DNA from: Bradyrhizobium algeriense
GTDB taxonomy: Bacteria > Pseudomonadota > Alphaproteobacteria > Rhizobiales > Xanthobacteraceae
Assembly (NCBI RefSeq): GCF_036924595.1
Contig: NZ_JAZHRV010000001.1
Coordinates: 7,591,501 to 7,655,500, forward strand
Direction of reading: 5' to 3'
Length of the DNA stretch: 64,000 nucleotides
Position numbers and translations under genes: made by a program. Position 1 is the stretch's first letter; each line of letters starts with the position of its first letter. Under the pieces are notes generated by a model. That model was not told the DNA's origin and did no database searches. It saw nothing but the letters and a program-made list of their open reading frames with translations. Of the stretch, positions 54,900 through 63,373 are shown piece after piece.

Positions 54900-56387
54900 C
54901 TAGGGTTTCTACACGTCTGGCGCGACAGATTGACTCGGTGGGTCATGATGTTATCCCGCGTTTGCGGTTTGTATGATTCTGTTTCTGACGCTTTGATTCG
55001 AAGGAGCGTCGGAGATGGAGCACGAGCCGGATTTGTCACTGGGTGAGTTTGGCGACGTTCGCCTCGATAAAAGGGGGCGGCGTTTGTGCAGGCTATGCTT
55101 TGCACGCGCAGTGTCTGCTTGCGCCGGATGGCGCAGGGTGACTGGGCCGCGTACATGGCGTACTGGCGGTTCGTGAACAATCCGCAAGTCACGACCGATC
55201 GACTGATTGAAGGCTGGAGCAGGCAGACGGCGACCGTGGTCGGCGGGCGTCATGTGCTGGCGATCCAGGACACCAGCGAGGTCAAGTTTCAGACGCGGCA
55301 GGGATGTCGGCGTGGACTGGGCAAAGTCGGCAAAGGCAATGCCCGCGGCGTGTTGCTGCATGCCATGATAGCGGTCGATGCCGACAGCGGGGCCTGTCTC
55401 GGTCTCACCGGCGGCAAGGTGTGGACGCGCAGGGGCAAAGTTAAGACCCCTCACGACGAGCGGGAGTTGGCCAACAAGGAGTCGGCGCGCTGGGTTACGA
55501 CGGCTGAGCAGGGCTGCGAGGTTCTGGCTGCGGCGCGCATGATCACCGTCATCAATGACCGTGAAGGGGAGTTCTTTGCGCACTGGGCGCTGACGCCCGG
55601 CGACAACGTCCACCTGCTGACGCGGGCTATGCATGATCATGCGCTGGCCGACGGCGGAACCCTTTATCAAGCGGTGGAGCGAGTTCGCTTCTGCGACAAG
55701 GCGGTGATCGATCTGCCGCAGCGGATGGATCGCCACGGTCGCCAAGCCCATCTCTCGCTGCGCTTTGGAACCGTCGTGCTTAAGCGGCCGGCGCGACCCG
55801 GCGTGAAGGAACTGCCTGAAGGCGTCAAAGTCAGCTTCGTGGAAGTCGTCGAGTTGCACCCCCCGAAGGGGGCTGAGCCCGTTCATTGGCTGCTCTTGAC
55901 CACTCATTCGATCGCCAATGCGGCCGATGCTTGGCGGATCGTCTCCTGGTACAAGCAGCGCTGGATCATCGAACAGCTCTTTCGCTCGTTGAAGAACCAG
56001 GGCTTGCGAATCGAGGACAGTCAGCTCGAAAGCGCCGAGGCCCTGATCAAGCTCGTGACGATCGCTACTAAAGCGGCATGTATCGTCATTCAACTCGTTC
56101 AGGCCCGCAATGGTGGCGAACAATTGTCGGTCAAATGCGCCTTCACCCCCGAAGAAATCGAAGCACTTGCCGCCATCAACAAAACCATGAAAGGCAGGAC
56201 CGAGCTTCAGAAGAACCCGCATCGCCCCCACACGCTTCAGTGGGCGGCATGGATCATCGCCAAGCTCGGCGGATGGACCGGCTACGCCTCGCATCGGCCA
56301 CCCGGACCAATCACATTTCACAACGGAATGGCTCGCTTCCAAATCATCGTCGCTGCCAGAGCCATCGAAAATGTGTAGAAACGCTAG
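54900..56387 (+). mobile_element. IS4-family insertion sequence, 1488 bp
   Basis: Terminal inverted repeats CTAGGGTTTCTACAC (54900-54914) and CTAGCGTTTCTACAC (inverse of 56373-56387) match at 14 of 15 positions. An exact 10-bp direct repeat TGCGAACGCA flanks the element, in the range usual for IS4. It is inserted in one arm of a palindromic repeat. The ends are intact, which suggests recent movement. The transposase is interrupted by a frame change near its N-terminus. Confidence 0.95.
55015..56378 (+). CDS. IS4-family transposase, N-terminus in another frame
   Basis: The main frame (open from 55071; GTG 55086 is its first usable codon) carries the catalytic DDE core: AIQDTSEVKF (first Asp), VINDREGEFF (second Asp), and the IS4 signature Y-(2)-R-(3)-E-(6)-K as YKQRWIIEQLFRSLK. 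The natural start, ATG 55015 with AAGGAG 8 bases upstream, reads EHEPDLSLGEFGDVRLDKRG in the other frame. That matches the N-terminal DNA-binding part of the family. Moving -1 at AAAAGGGGG (55069-55077) would join them. Either programmed slippage or a disabling indel explains this; intact ends argue for recent activity. Confidence 0.88.
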
Positions 56388-56397
56388 TGCGAACGCA
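56388..56397. repeat. Right copy of 10-bp target-site duplication
   Basis: TGCGAACGCA, identical to 54890-54899. Removing the insertion and one copy restores a continuous palindromic arm. Confidence 0.9.
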
Positions 56398-56498
56398 GGG
56401 ACCCATAACCACAGGCGCTCGTTGTTAAGGCGAGCGTCTGATATTCTGCCTTATCGATATGCCGCGGCGTATGGGTCCCTGCGTTCGCAGGGACGACG
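56398..56498. repeat. Remainder of the palindromic repeat split by the insertion sequence
   Basis: The right arm TATGGGTCCCTGCG...GGGACGACG (56470-56498) is the inverse of the left arm, now split between 54881-54899 and 56398-56405. A loop of about 64 bases with CGCTCG/CGAGCG pairing lies between. This CCCTGCGAACGCAGGG palindrome is of a type common in Bradyrhizobium intergenic DNA. Confidence 0.85.
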
Positions 56499-56522
56499 TG
56501 GGGATGGAGTTCGCCTCAATCC

Positions 56523-56915
56523 TCACGCCTGCACCAGCCGCCATACGATCGCGCCGAACGCGCCGACCCACAGCGCGATCGTCGCCAGCGCCTGGATCGC
56601 AAAACCCAGGCTGCGGTCCTTGACCGCCCTGGCGTAGCCGAGCACGTAGAGAATCCGGCCGATCGCCCAGACCAGCCCGATGGCGGCCGCGATGCCATCG
56701 CCGATATAGATTGCGAACAGCCACAGCGACGGCAGGAAGATCGGCAGCCATTCCAGCGTGTTCATCTGCGCGCGAAACACGCGCTCGAAATCCGGATTGT
56801 CCGAAATGGCCGGCAGCTTGACGCCGAACTTGCCGCGCGCCCGCGACACCAGGATGGACGAGTAGAAGTAGACCAGGACCGCCAGCAACGTGACGAGCGC
56901 GGTGAAATGATACAT
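56523..56915 (-). CDS. MAPEG-family membrane protein
   Basis: The 130-residue protein has four hydrophobic segments (about 5-22, 60-76, 78-95, 108-126) and the MAPEG marks: SRARGKFGVKLP after segment one, then FERVFRAQMNTLEWLPIFLPSLWLFA. MAPEG proteins are membrane-bound glutathione-related enzymes, though most bacterial members are uncharacterised. It is close behind the Att-like operon on the same strand and may be co-transcribed. Confidence 0.88.
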   Translation of the reverse strand: MYHFTALVTLLAVLVYFYSSILVSRARGKFGVKLPAISDNPDFERVFRAQMNTLEWLPIFLPSLWLFAIYIGDGIAAAIGLVWAIGRILYVLGYARAVKDRSLGFAIQALATIALWVGAFGAIVWRLVQA

Positions 56916-56945
56916 CGCTGAAATTCCCCTGTTTCGTGCGAGCGC

Positions 56946-58031
56946 TTAATAGCCCGTCATTTCCAGATAGCCCACCCCGGAATGGCTGCCGGCAAAGCGG
57001 ATCGGGCCTTCCCAATAGGGAAAGCTGGTGCCCATCCAGCTTCTCGGATTGAGCGGCGTACATTCAATCGACAGCGCCTTCCTTGGAATGGCGATACGCC
57101 ATGTCGTCGGAATCTTCCGTTTCCCGATCTCGGTGAAGCTCAGTGGTGTCATCATGATATCGGCGGAGGCGAGTTGTTCGGCCGTGCCGTCGGGCGCGAT
57201 CCATTTGCCGGAGCCATAATGCTGGCCGTCGATCTGGCGCATCCGGTACAGCATCAGCTTATCGCCGGAATTGAAATGCAGCGAGAGCCAGTCCCATCCG
57301 CTTTGATCGGAGGCCAGCGGCTGGCTGCTCCACTCACGATCGAGCCAGGCCATCCCGGTGACGTCGACGGGCTTGTCGTCGATGGTGAGAATGCCCTTCG
57401 CCGTATAATGCGGCTGGCTGTAGTAATACGAAGCTTGTTCGCGCAGCGATTTGCGGCTGTAGCCGCCGTCGCCCTGCAGCACCAGCGGCCGCTCCGCATC
57501 GAGGCGCAGCGCGTAACTGAAATCGGCGCCCGATGCTTTCAGCACAAGTGGTGCGATATTGTCGTCGTTGACAGGATCGAGCCCGCGCATCTCCCAGGCA
57601 TCGATCCAGGCGTGAAACGGCTTGGCGTCGACGCCGGCCTGGCCGACCCCGCCGCGCGCGAACGTCTGAGCGAAGCGATGGGTATCGGCGCGGGTGACGG
57701 CGGCATGGCCCATCCAGATTTGCTGGTTGGCCCAGCCCTCCTGCGGGCCGCCGGCAGCGATTGCCTGGCGAAACAACGTCCATTGCGCGCCATAGGCCGT
57801 GCCATTCGCGTCGGCGAGATTGGCCGTCACATACCACCACTCGATGCGAAATTCCGTATGTGGCCCGTGGTCGGCGGGAAATGCGAACGTCCTGCCGGGG
57901 ACGACCGACGCAAATCCCTCCGCGCTTTCACCAAGTCCAGCGAAGCCCTGCGCGAGCGCCTTGCCGCCCAATCCTGCGAGCAGCGTGCCACCGATGAAGC
58001 CGCGGCGGGTGATCGGGACGCTACCGTTCAT
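56946..58031 (-). CDS. CrtC/AttH-like lipocalin-type protein, Tat-exported
   Basis: The 361-residue protein starts ATG 58031, overlapping the permease gene by 11 bases. It has a twin-arginine signal (ITRRGFIGG, cleavage near ALA at 27). The mature part carries two lipocalin-like halves of the CrtC family, with FAFPADHGPHTEFRIEWWYVTANL (read in parts), GMAWLDREWSSQPL, and GWDWLSLHFNSGDKLMLYRMR. Relatives include carotenoid 1,2-hydratase and AttH of Agrobacterium. With the ABC genes upstream, a substrate-binding or product-modifying role for a hydrophobic exported molecule is likely. Carotenoid activity is not implied. Confidence 0.88.
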   Translation of the reverse strand: MNGSVPITRRGFIGGTLLAGLGGKALAQGFAGLGESAEGFASVVPGRTFAFPADHGPHTEFRIEWWYVTANLADANGTAYGAQWTLFRQAIAAGGPQEGWANQQIWMGHAAVTRADTHRFAQTFARGGVGQAGVDAKPFHAWIDAWEMRGLDPVNDDNIAPLVLKASGADFSYALRLDAERPLVLQGDGGYSRKSLREQASYYYSQPHYTAKGILTIDDKPVDVTGMAWLDREWSSQPLASDQSGWDWLSLHFNSGDKLMLYRMRQIDGQHYGSGKWIAPDGTAEQLASADIMMTPLSFTEIGKRKIPTTWRIAIPRKALSIECTPLNPRSWMGTSFPYWEGPIRFAGSHSGVGYLEMTGY

Positions 58032-60483
58032 TGGCGAATATCCTGATCAGGCTCGTCGGCTGCATGCGCGCCAGCCTGATGACGGGAAGCGCCGCAGCGG
58101 CCAGCGCTGCCGCCATCGCCACGCCTGTCAGCCACAGCAGTTGCAGCGGAAAGACATGGAACGGCAACCGCCAGCCGAACGCCTTGACGTTGACGACCGC
58201 AAGCAGGCACCACGCGACCAGGAGACCGAGCGGAAGCGCGAAGATGGTGGTGATCAGCGCCACCGACATCGTCTTGAGAAGCTCGATCGCCGCGAGGCGC
58301 CGCCGCGTAATGCCGATCGCCCATAGCGGCGCCAGTTGTGGCAGGCGGGAATTGGCAAGCGTCAGCAGGCTCGTCAACAGCGCGACGCCGGCTACCCCAA
58401 GCGTGAAGGCGTTCAGCGCGGCGGTCACCGCAAAGGTGCGGTTGAAGATCCGCGTCGATTCCGCCTTCATCGTCGCCTGATCGGCGACATTGCGGTCGTC
58501 GAGCGCGAATTTTTCCTGCAGTGCCGATATCAATGCCGGGATATTTGGTGAGGCGACCCGCAATCCCATGCGCGTCAGCGGGATTTCAGGAAAGCGCCGC
58601 GTCAACGCGGCGTAGTTCACCGCGATCTGGCCCTTGGGGTTGCCATAATCAGCATAGATGCCGACCACGTCGAGTGCCCAGCTTCCGCCTGACGCGGGCA
58701 CCTCGATGCGGTCGCCGACCGAAAGGTGCAGGCGCCGCGCCAGTTGTTCGCTGACGAGGGCCGCATTGCCGGGACGAAGCTTGATCCAGGCATTGTCGGC
58801 CGATTGCAGCAGCGGCCAGTTGTCGCGATAGGTGGCGTGATCGGGCAGGCCCAGTACCTCGATCGGCGCGCCCGCCAATTGCGTGTCGGCGCGGGCGCCG
58901 GGCAGAATCGCCTCGACCTCGGGGCGCTCGCGCAGCCACGCCTTGATCTCGGCTGCCTGGGCGTCGTTGGCGGCGTTGACATAGACATCCGCCGCCAGCC
59001 GCCCGTCGAGCCAGACCAGGAACGTACGGCTGAAACTCTCGACCATGGTGGAGACGCCGACATTGACGGATAGTGCGAGCAACAGCGCCATCAAGGCGAG
59101 CGACAGTCCGGATAGCTGCTGACGGCTGTCGGCCCAGAACCAGACGCTGACCGGGGTTCGCGCATACCGCTGACCAAGCGACAGCATGAATTCCAGAAAC
59201 ATCGGCAGGATCAGCGCCGCGCCGAGCATCAGCGCCGCGAGCACGGCAAACCCCGAAATCAGGGAATCGCCGAACCAGAGCAGACCGGCCGCGGCCGCGA
59301 ACGCTGCGAGCGCCAGCGCGCTCTGGTAGGTCAGCCAGCGCCGCTGAGCCTGTTGCCACGCGTAGGGCTGGGCGGTGGCGAGCAGCGGCAGCCGCAGCGC
59401 CTTGGTCAGGCTGGCGGCGGCGGCCGCGAGCGCGCCGGCTATGCTGATGGCGATGCCCGCGATCCACCATTGCGGCTTGAGCGTCAGGTGCCCCGGAATC
59501 TGCGCGCCATAAAGTCCGCGCAGCGATGCGGCGACGTCGGGCAGCAGCGCACCGGCGATGAAGTAGCCGCATACGAGACCGATCAGCCCCGCGATCAGCG
59601 CCAGCGACACCAGCTCAAGCACCAGCACGGCGTTGAGCATCCGCGCCGAGACGCCGCAGGCGCGCAACGTGCGCAGCACCGGCAGCCGCTGCTCGAAGGC
59701 AAGCCCGATCGCCGAATTGACGATGAAGAGCCCGACAAAGAATGACAGCAACCCGAACGCGGTCAGGTTCAGGTGAAAACTGTCGGTGAGGCGTTCGAGG
59801 TCGCTCTCCGCATCGGGTTCGATCAGGCGAAGCCTGTCGCCGGCAATGCTTTCAAGGGTTGCGCGTCTGGCCGCCGTCTTGCCGATCAGCAGGCGCGAAA
59901 GCTGATCCGGCATTTTCAACAGGCCCTGTGCGATGCCGATGTCGACGACCAATACGCCAGGTACGAGATTAGGCTGCACGCGAAGCGGCGGCAGCAACGC
60001 GCCGCCATTGGCCTCCGGGCGGGCGCCCTCCGCGAGCTTGAGATCGGAAAGCGTTTCCGGCGCCACCAGCATCGCGCCCGGCGGCGTCATGAAGGATAGC
60101 AGATCGGCTCTGCCGATCGCAGGCGCGTTGCCGACTTCCGCGGGCAGCGTCACCGGTTCGATGCCCAGCAGCCGGAACGACCGTCCCTCGATCTGGATGC
60201 GGCCTTCGAGCACCGGCGAGACCGGCCAGCCGGCGCGGCGCAAATCGACGAAGAGTTCTTGCGGAAAGCTTGCGCCGCTGCGGGCGACCAGCATGGCGGT
60301 GCGCGTGCCGCCAAACGTGGCGGCGGCGCGATCGTAGGAGGTGCGCGCCTGCTGATTGAGCGCCTGAACGCCGCTCCACAGCGCGGTCGCCGAGATCAAT
60401 CCGATCAGCAGGGTCGCAAGCTGCATCGGATGCCGCCGCCAATGGCTCAGCAATACGGCCAGCGTCCACAGCGCGCGTTTCAC
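58021..60483 (-). CDS. FtsX-type ABC permease, fused (AttF/AttG-like)
   Basis: The 820-residue permease starts at GTG 60483, overlapping the ATPase stop. An N-terminal segment (about 15-35), a large periplasmic region (about 40-230) and two groups of FtsX-like segments (about 240-440 and 690-815), with a second periplasmic region between (about 480-680), fit the fused FtsX family. Such exporters move lipids or lipoproteins, or transmit signals. ATPase, permease and AttH-like protein in one run resembles the attEFGH locus of Agrobacterium, which is from memory of that locus. Confidence 0.9.
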   Translation of the reverse strand: MKRALWTLAVLLSHWRRHPMQLATLLIGLISATALWSGVQALNQQARTSYDRAAATFGGTRTAMLVARSGASFPQELFVDLRRAGWPVSPVLEGRIQIEGRSFRLLGIEPVTLPAEVGNAPAIGRADLLSFMTPPGAMLVAPETLSDLKLAEGARPEANGGALLPPLRVQPNLVPGVLVVDIGIAQGLLKMPDQLSRLLIGKTAARRATLESIAGDRLRLIEPDAESDLERLTDSFHLNLTAFGLLSFFVGLFIVNSAIGLAFEQRLPVLRTLRACGVSARMLNAVLVLELVSLALIAGLIGLVCGYFIAGALLPDVAASLRGLYGAQIPGHLTLKPQWWIAGIAISIAGALAAAAASLTKALRLPLLATAQPYAWQQAQRRWLTYQSALALAAFAAAAGLLWFGDSLISGFAVLAALMLGAALILPMFLEFMLSLGQRYARTPVSVWFWADSRQQLSGLSLALMALLLALSVNVGVSTMVESFSRTFLVWLDGRLAADVYVNAANDAQAAEIKAWLRERPEVEAILPGARADTQLAGAPIEVLGLPDHATYRDNWPLLQSADNAWIKLRPGNAALVSEQLARRLHLSVGDRIEVPASGGSWALDVVGIYADYGNPKGQIAVNYAALTRRFPEIPLTRMGLRVASPNIPALISALQEKFALDDRNVADQATMKAESTRIFNRTFAVTAALNAFTLGVAGVALLTSLLTLANSRLPQLAPLWAIGITRRRLAAIELLKTMSVALITTIFALPLGLLVAWCLLAVVNVKAFGWRLPFHVFPLQLLWLTGVAMAAALAAAALPVIRLARMQPTSLIRIFANER

Positions 60484-61154
60484 GCGATCACCCCGGCATG
60501 GAGATTCACCTTCCGGTCGAGCGTGGCGGCGAGCCGTTCGCTGTGGGTCACCATCAGAAAACCGCAGCCGCTGCGCGCCACCAGATCGCGCGCCAGCGCC
60601 AGCACCTCGTCGGCGGTGTCCTCGTCGAGATTGCCGGTAGGCTCGTCCGCCAGCAGCAGCAGCGGCTTTACCGCCAGTGCCCGGCCGATCGCGACGCGTT
60701 GTTGCTGGCCGCCGGACAATTGCTCGGGATAGCGTTTGAGGAAATTGCTGAGCCCGAGCCGCTCCACCAGTTCGCGGTGCCAGGCCGCGTCATGACGGCC
60801 GGCAATGCGCGACTGGAAAACCAAATTGTCTTCCACCGTGAGACTCGGAATCAGGTTGAATTGCTGAAACACCAGGCCGAGCCGGTCGCGGCGCAATTCC
60901 GCGCGTCCGGCATCGTTGAGTTCGCAGACCTGTGCATCGGCCAGCCTGATCTCGCCGGCATCGGCTGCATCGAGCCCTGCGATCAGGTGCAGGAGCGTGC
61001 TCTTGCCGCTGCCGGATTCACCCGTCAGCGCGACGCTCTCGCCCGCGGCGACCGAGAGGTTCACCCCGCGCAGCACCGCGATCTCTTCGCCGGCCGTGCG
61101 GTAGCTCTTGGTCAGGCCGGTCACGTGAAGCACGTTGGGATTGCCGTTGGTCAT
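60480..61154 (-). CDS. ABC exporter ATPase (LolD/MacB-like)
   Basis: The 224-residue ATPase starts at ATG 61154. Walker A is GESGSGKST, signature LSGGQQQRVAIGRAL, and Walker B LLLLADEPTGNLDEDT, the last typical of the LolD/MacB/FtsE group. It powers the FtsX-type permease and shares a four-base overlap with it. A longer frame to 61235 lacks support. First gene of the Att-like operon. Confidence 0.93.
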   Translation of the reverse strand: MTNGNPNVLHVTGLTKSYRTAGEEIAVLRGVNLSVAAGESVALTGESGSGKSTLLHLIAGLDAADAGEIRLADAQVCELNDAGRAELRRDRLGLVFQQFNLIPSLTVEDNLVFQSRIAGRHDAAWHRELVERLGLSNFLKRYPEQLSGGQQQRVAIGRALAVKPLLLLADEPTGNLDEDTADEVLALARDLVARSGCGFLMVTHSERLAATLDRKVNLHAGVIA

Positions 61155-61413
61155 GCGCGACGATGGACCGATCTGACCATGAAAATCCCCTGACGTGATG
61201 GCATGCAACATATCAGGGCGGACGCCCCGGATCACGCCTCAATCGCGCCGCGACGTGATCGTGATCCGGTTGTGGCGCGCGCCTGCCGCAGCAGCCGGCA
61301 GTTGCGCAAGCGGCATCCGCGGAAAAATCCGGGTTGCCTTGCCCGCGAGCCCCCTTGTAGCATTGGAACCGGCCGATCCTAAGAGCCAGCAAAGGTAAAC
61401 GGGGAAACCAGCC

Positions 61414-62688
61414 ATGACCGCGCAGCCGACGCCCAAGGGCGCATGGACAATCACCTTCCTGTTGTTCCTGTTCATGCTGGTGAACTTTGCCGACAAGATC
61501 GTGGTCGGCCTCGCCGGCGCGCCGATCATGGACGAACTGAAGCTCTCGCCGGAGCAGTTCGGCTTCCTCGGCTCCTCGTTCTTCATCCTGTTTTCGATCT
61601 CGGCCATCGTCGTCGGGTTCATCGTCAACCGCATCGACACCCGCTGGGTGCTGCTCGCGATGGCGGTGATCTGGTCGGTGGCGCAGTTTCCGATGGTCGG
61701 CACCGTCGGTTTCACCACGCTCGTGATCTGCCGCATCATCCTCGGCGCGGGCGAGGGGCCGGCCTTCGCGGTGGCGGCGCACGCAGTCTACAAGTGGTTT
61801 CCCGACGAGAAGCGAACGCTCCCCACCGCGATTCTCTCGCAGGGCTCGGCGTTCGGCGTGATCCTCGCGGTGCCCGCCCTGAACTGGATCATCGTCAATC
61901 ATAGCTGGCACTATGCCTTCGGTGCGCTCGGCGTCGTCGGCCTGATGTGGGTGGTGGCGTGGCTGGCGATGGGCAAGGAAGGGCCGCTGGTGCAGACGGT
62001 CGCAACGGCGGCTGGCGACCAGCGCGTACCTTACTTCCAGCTTCTGACCTCGCGAACCTTCATCGGCTGCTGCGCCGCGACCTTCGGCGCTTATTGGGCG
62101 CTGTCGCTCGGGTTGACCTGGTTCACGCCCTTCATCGTCAAGGGGCTCGGCTTTTCGCAACAGGATGCAGGCTGGGTTTCTGTGCTGCCCTGGGTGTTCG
62201 GCGCCACTATCGTGCTGCTGACGGGCTGGATTTCGCAGGTGATGCTGATGCGCGGATACAGCACGCGCGGCGCTCGCGGCGTGCTCGGGTCAGTGCCCCT
62301 GATCGTCGGCGGGTCGATCCTGGCGGCGCTGCCGCATGTCAACGGCGCGGGATGGCAGATCGCATTCCTCGTGGTCGGCTCCGGGCTCTGCGGTTCGATC
62401 TATGTCGTCTGCCCGCCGATGCTCGGCGAATTCACGCCGGTCCAGCAGCGCGGCGCCGTGCTCGCGATCTACGGCGCGATCTATACGCTGGCGGGATTCA
62501 TTGCCCCGTTGGTGATGGGCGTCGTGATCCAGAATGCGGCAGTGCCGCTCGACGGCTACATGACCGGCTTCACCATTAATGCGGTAGTGATGGCGGCGTC
62601 GGGGCTGCTCGGGCTGTTGCTGCTCTGGCCGAACACGGAGCGCGCAAGGCTGATGCGCGAGGCGGCGGCGCAGCCGAAGTTCGCGTGA
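61414..62688 (+). CDS. MFS transporter (anion:cation symporter-like)
   Basis: The 424-residue protein has twelve hydrophobic segments, with the MFS loop 2-3 motif as NRIDTRWVLLAMAVIWS, and RIILGAGEGPAFAVAAHAVYKWFPDEKRT, which resembles the GudP/ACS family of sugar-acid and aromatic-acid symporters. NFADKIVVGLAGAPI in segment 1 holds the usual charged residue. Import of an organic acid is likely. Its stop overlaps the GTG of the next gene. Confidence 0.9.
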   Translation: MTAQPTPKGAWTITFLLFLFMLVNFADKIVVGLAGAPIMDELKLSPEQFGFLGSSFFILFSISAIVVGFIVNRIDTRWVLLAMAVIWSVAQFPMVGTVGFTTLVICRIILGAGEGPAFAVAAHAVYKWFPDEKRTLPTAILSQGSAFGVILAVPALNWIIVNHSWHYAFGALGVVGLMWVVAWLAMGKEGPLVQTVATAAGDQRVPYFQLLTSRTFIGCCAATFGAYWALSLGLTWFTPFIVKGLGFSQQDAGWVSVLPWVFGATIVLLTGWISQVMLMRGYSTRGARGVLGSVPLIVGGSILAALPHVNGAGWQIAFLVVGSGLCGSIYVVCPPMLGEFTPVQQRGAVLAIYGAIYTLAGFIAPLVMGVVIQNAAVPLDGYMTGFTINAVVMAASGLLGLLLLWPNTERARLMREAAAQPKFA

Positions 62689-63353
62689 GCGGAATGGCCC
62701 GCTACAAGCTGCATTGCATAGGTGCCTCGGGCAATTCCTATAAATTGGCGCTCTATCTGAATTGCGCCGGCCTCGACTGGGAGCCGGTGGGGGTCGACTT
62801 TGCCGGCGGCCAGACCCGCGATCCGGGCTGGCGGGCAAATATGAACGCGATGGGCGAGGTCCCGGTGCTGGAAGTCGACGGGCAGTTCATGTCGCAGTCG
62901 GGCGCGATCCTGATCTGGCTCGCGGAAACCACCGGCAAGTTTGCGCCCGGCGCTGACCAGCGATACGAGGCCTTGCGCTGGATCATGTTCGATAATCACA
63001 AGTTCACGAACAATCATGCGATGCACCGGTTTCAGAGGTCATTCATGCCGGAGCCGGTGCATCCGGCCATCCTGTCGTTCCTGCGCTCGCGTACCGAGGC
63101 GAGCTTTGCGATTGCCGAAAAGCATCTCGCCGATCGCGCCTTCATGCTCGGCGACAAGCCGACCATCGTGGACTTTTCCATGGCGGGATATGTGTATTAC
63201 CCCAAGGAGGAGACCGGCTTCGACATCGCGGCGGCTTTTCCGGCGCTCCATGCCTGGCGCGAGCGCCTCGCGGCGCTGCCGGGCTGGAAACCGCCCTACG
63301 AGCTGATGCCGGTGGGATCGGATCTGCGGCTCTCGATGCTCCGACCCGCATAA
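62685..63353 (+). CDS. Glutathione S-transferase family protein
   Basis: The 222-residue protein uses GTG 62685 overlapping the transporter stop; ATG 62694 is a close alternative. The thioredoxin-like part (1-85) has IGASGNSYKLALYLN (glutathione/active-site helix) and GEVPVLEVDGQFMSQSGAILIWLAE (cis-Pro and gamma-Glu binding), and the helical part has DKPTIVDFSMAGYVYY. Translational coupling to the MFS transporter suggests it modifies or detoxifies what the transporter carries. Confidence 0.9.
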   Translation: MSGMARYKLHCIGASGNSYKLALYLNCAGLDWEPVGVDFAGGQTRDPGWRANMNAMGEVPVLEVDGQFMSQSGAILIWLAETTGKFAPGADQRYEALRWIMFDNHKFTNNHAMHRFQRSFMPEPVHPAILSFLRSRTEASFAIAEKHLADRAFMLGDKPTIVDFSMAGYVYYPKEETGFDIAAAFPALHAWRERLAALPGWKPPYELMPVGSDLRLSMLRPA

Positions 63354-63373
63354 TCCTGCAGCACGGAAACGAA

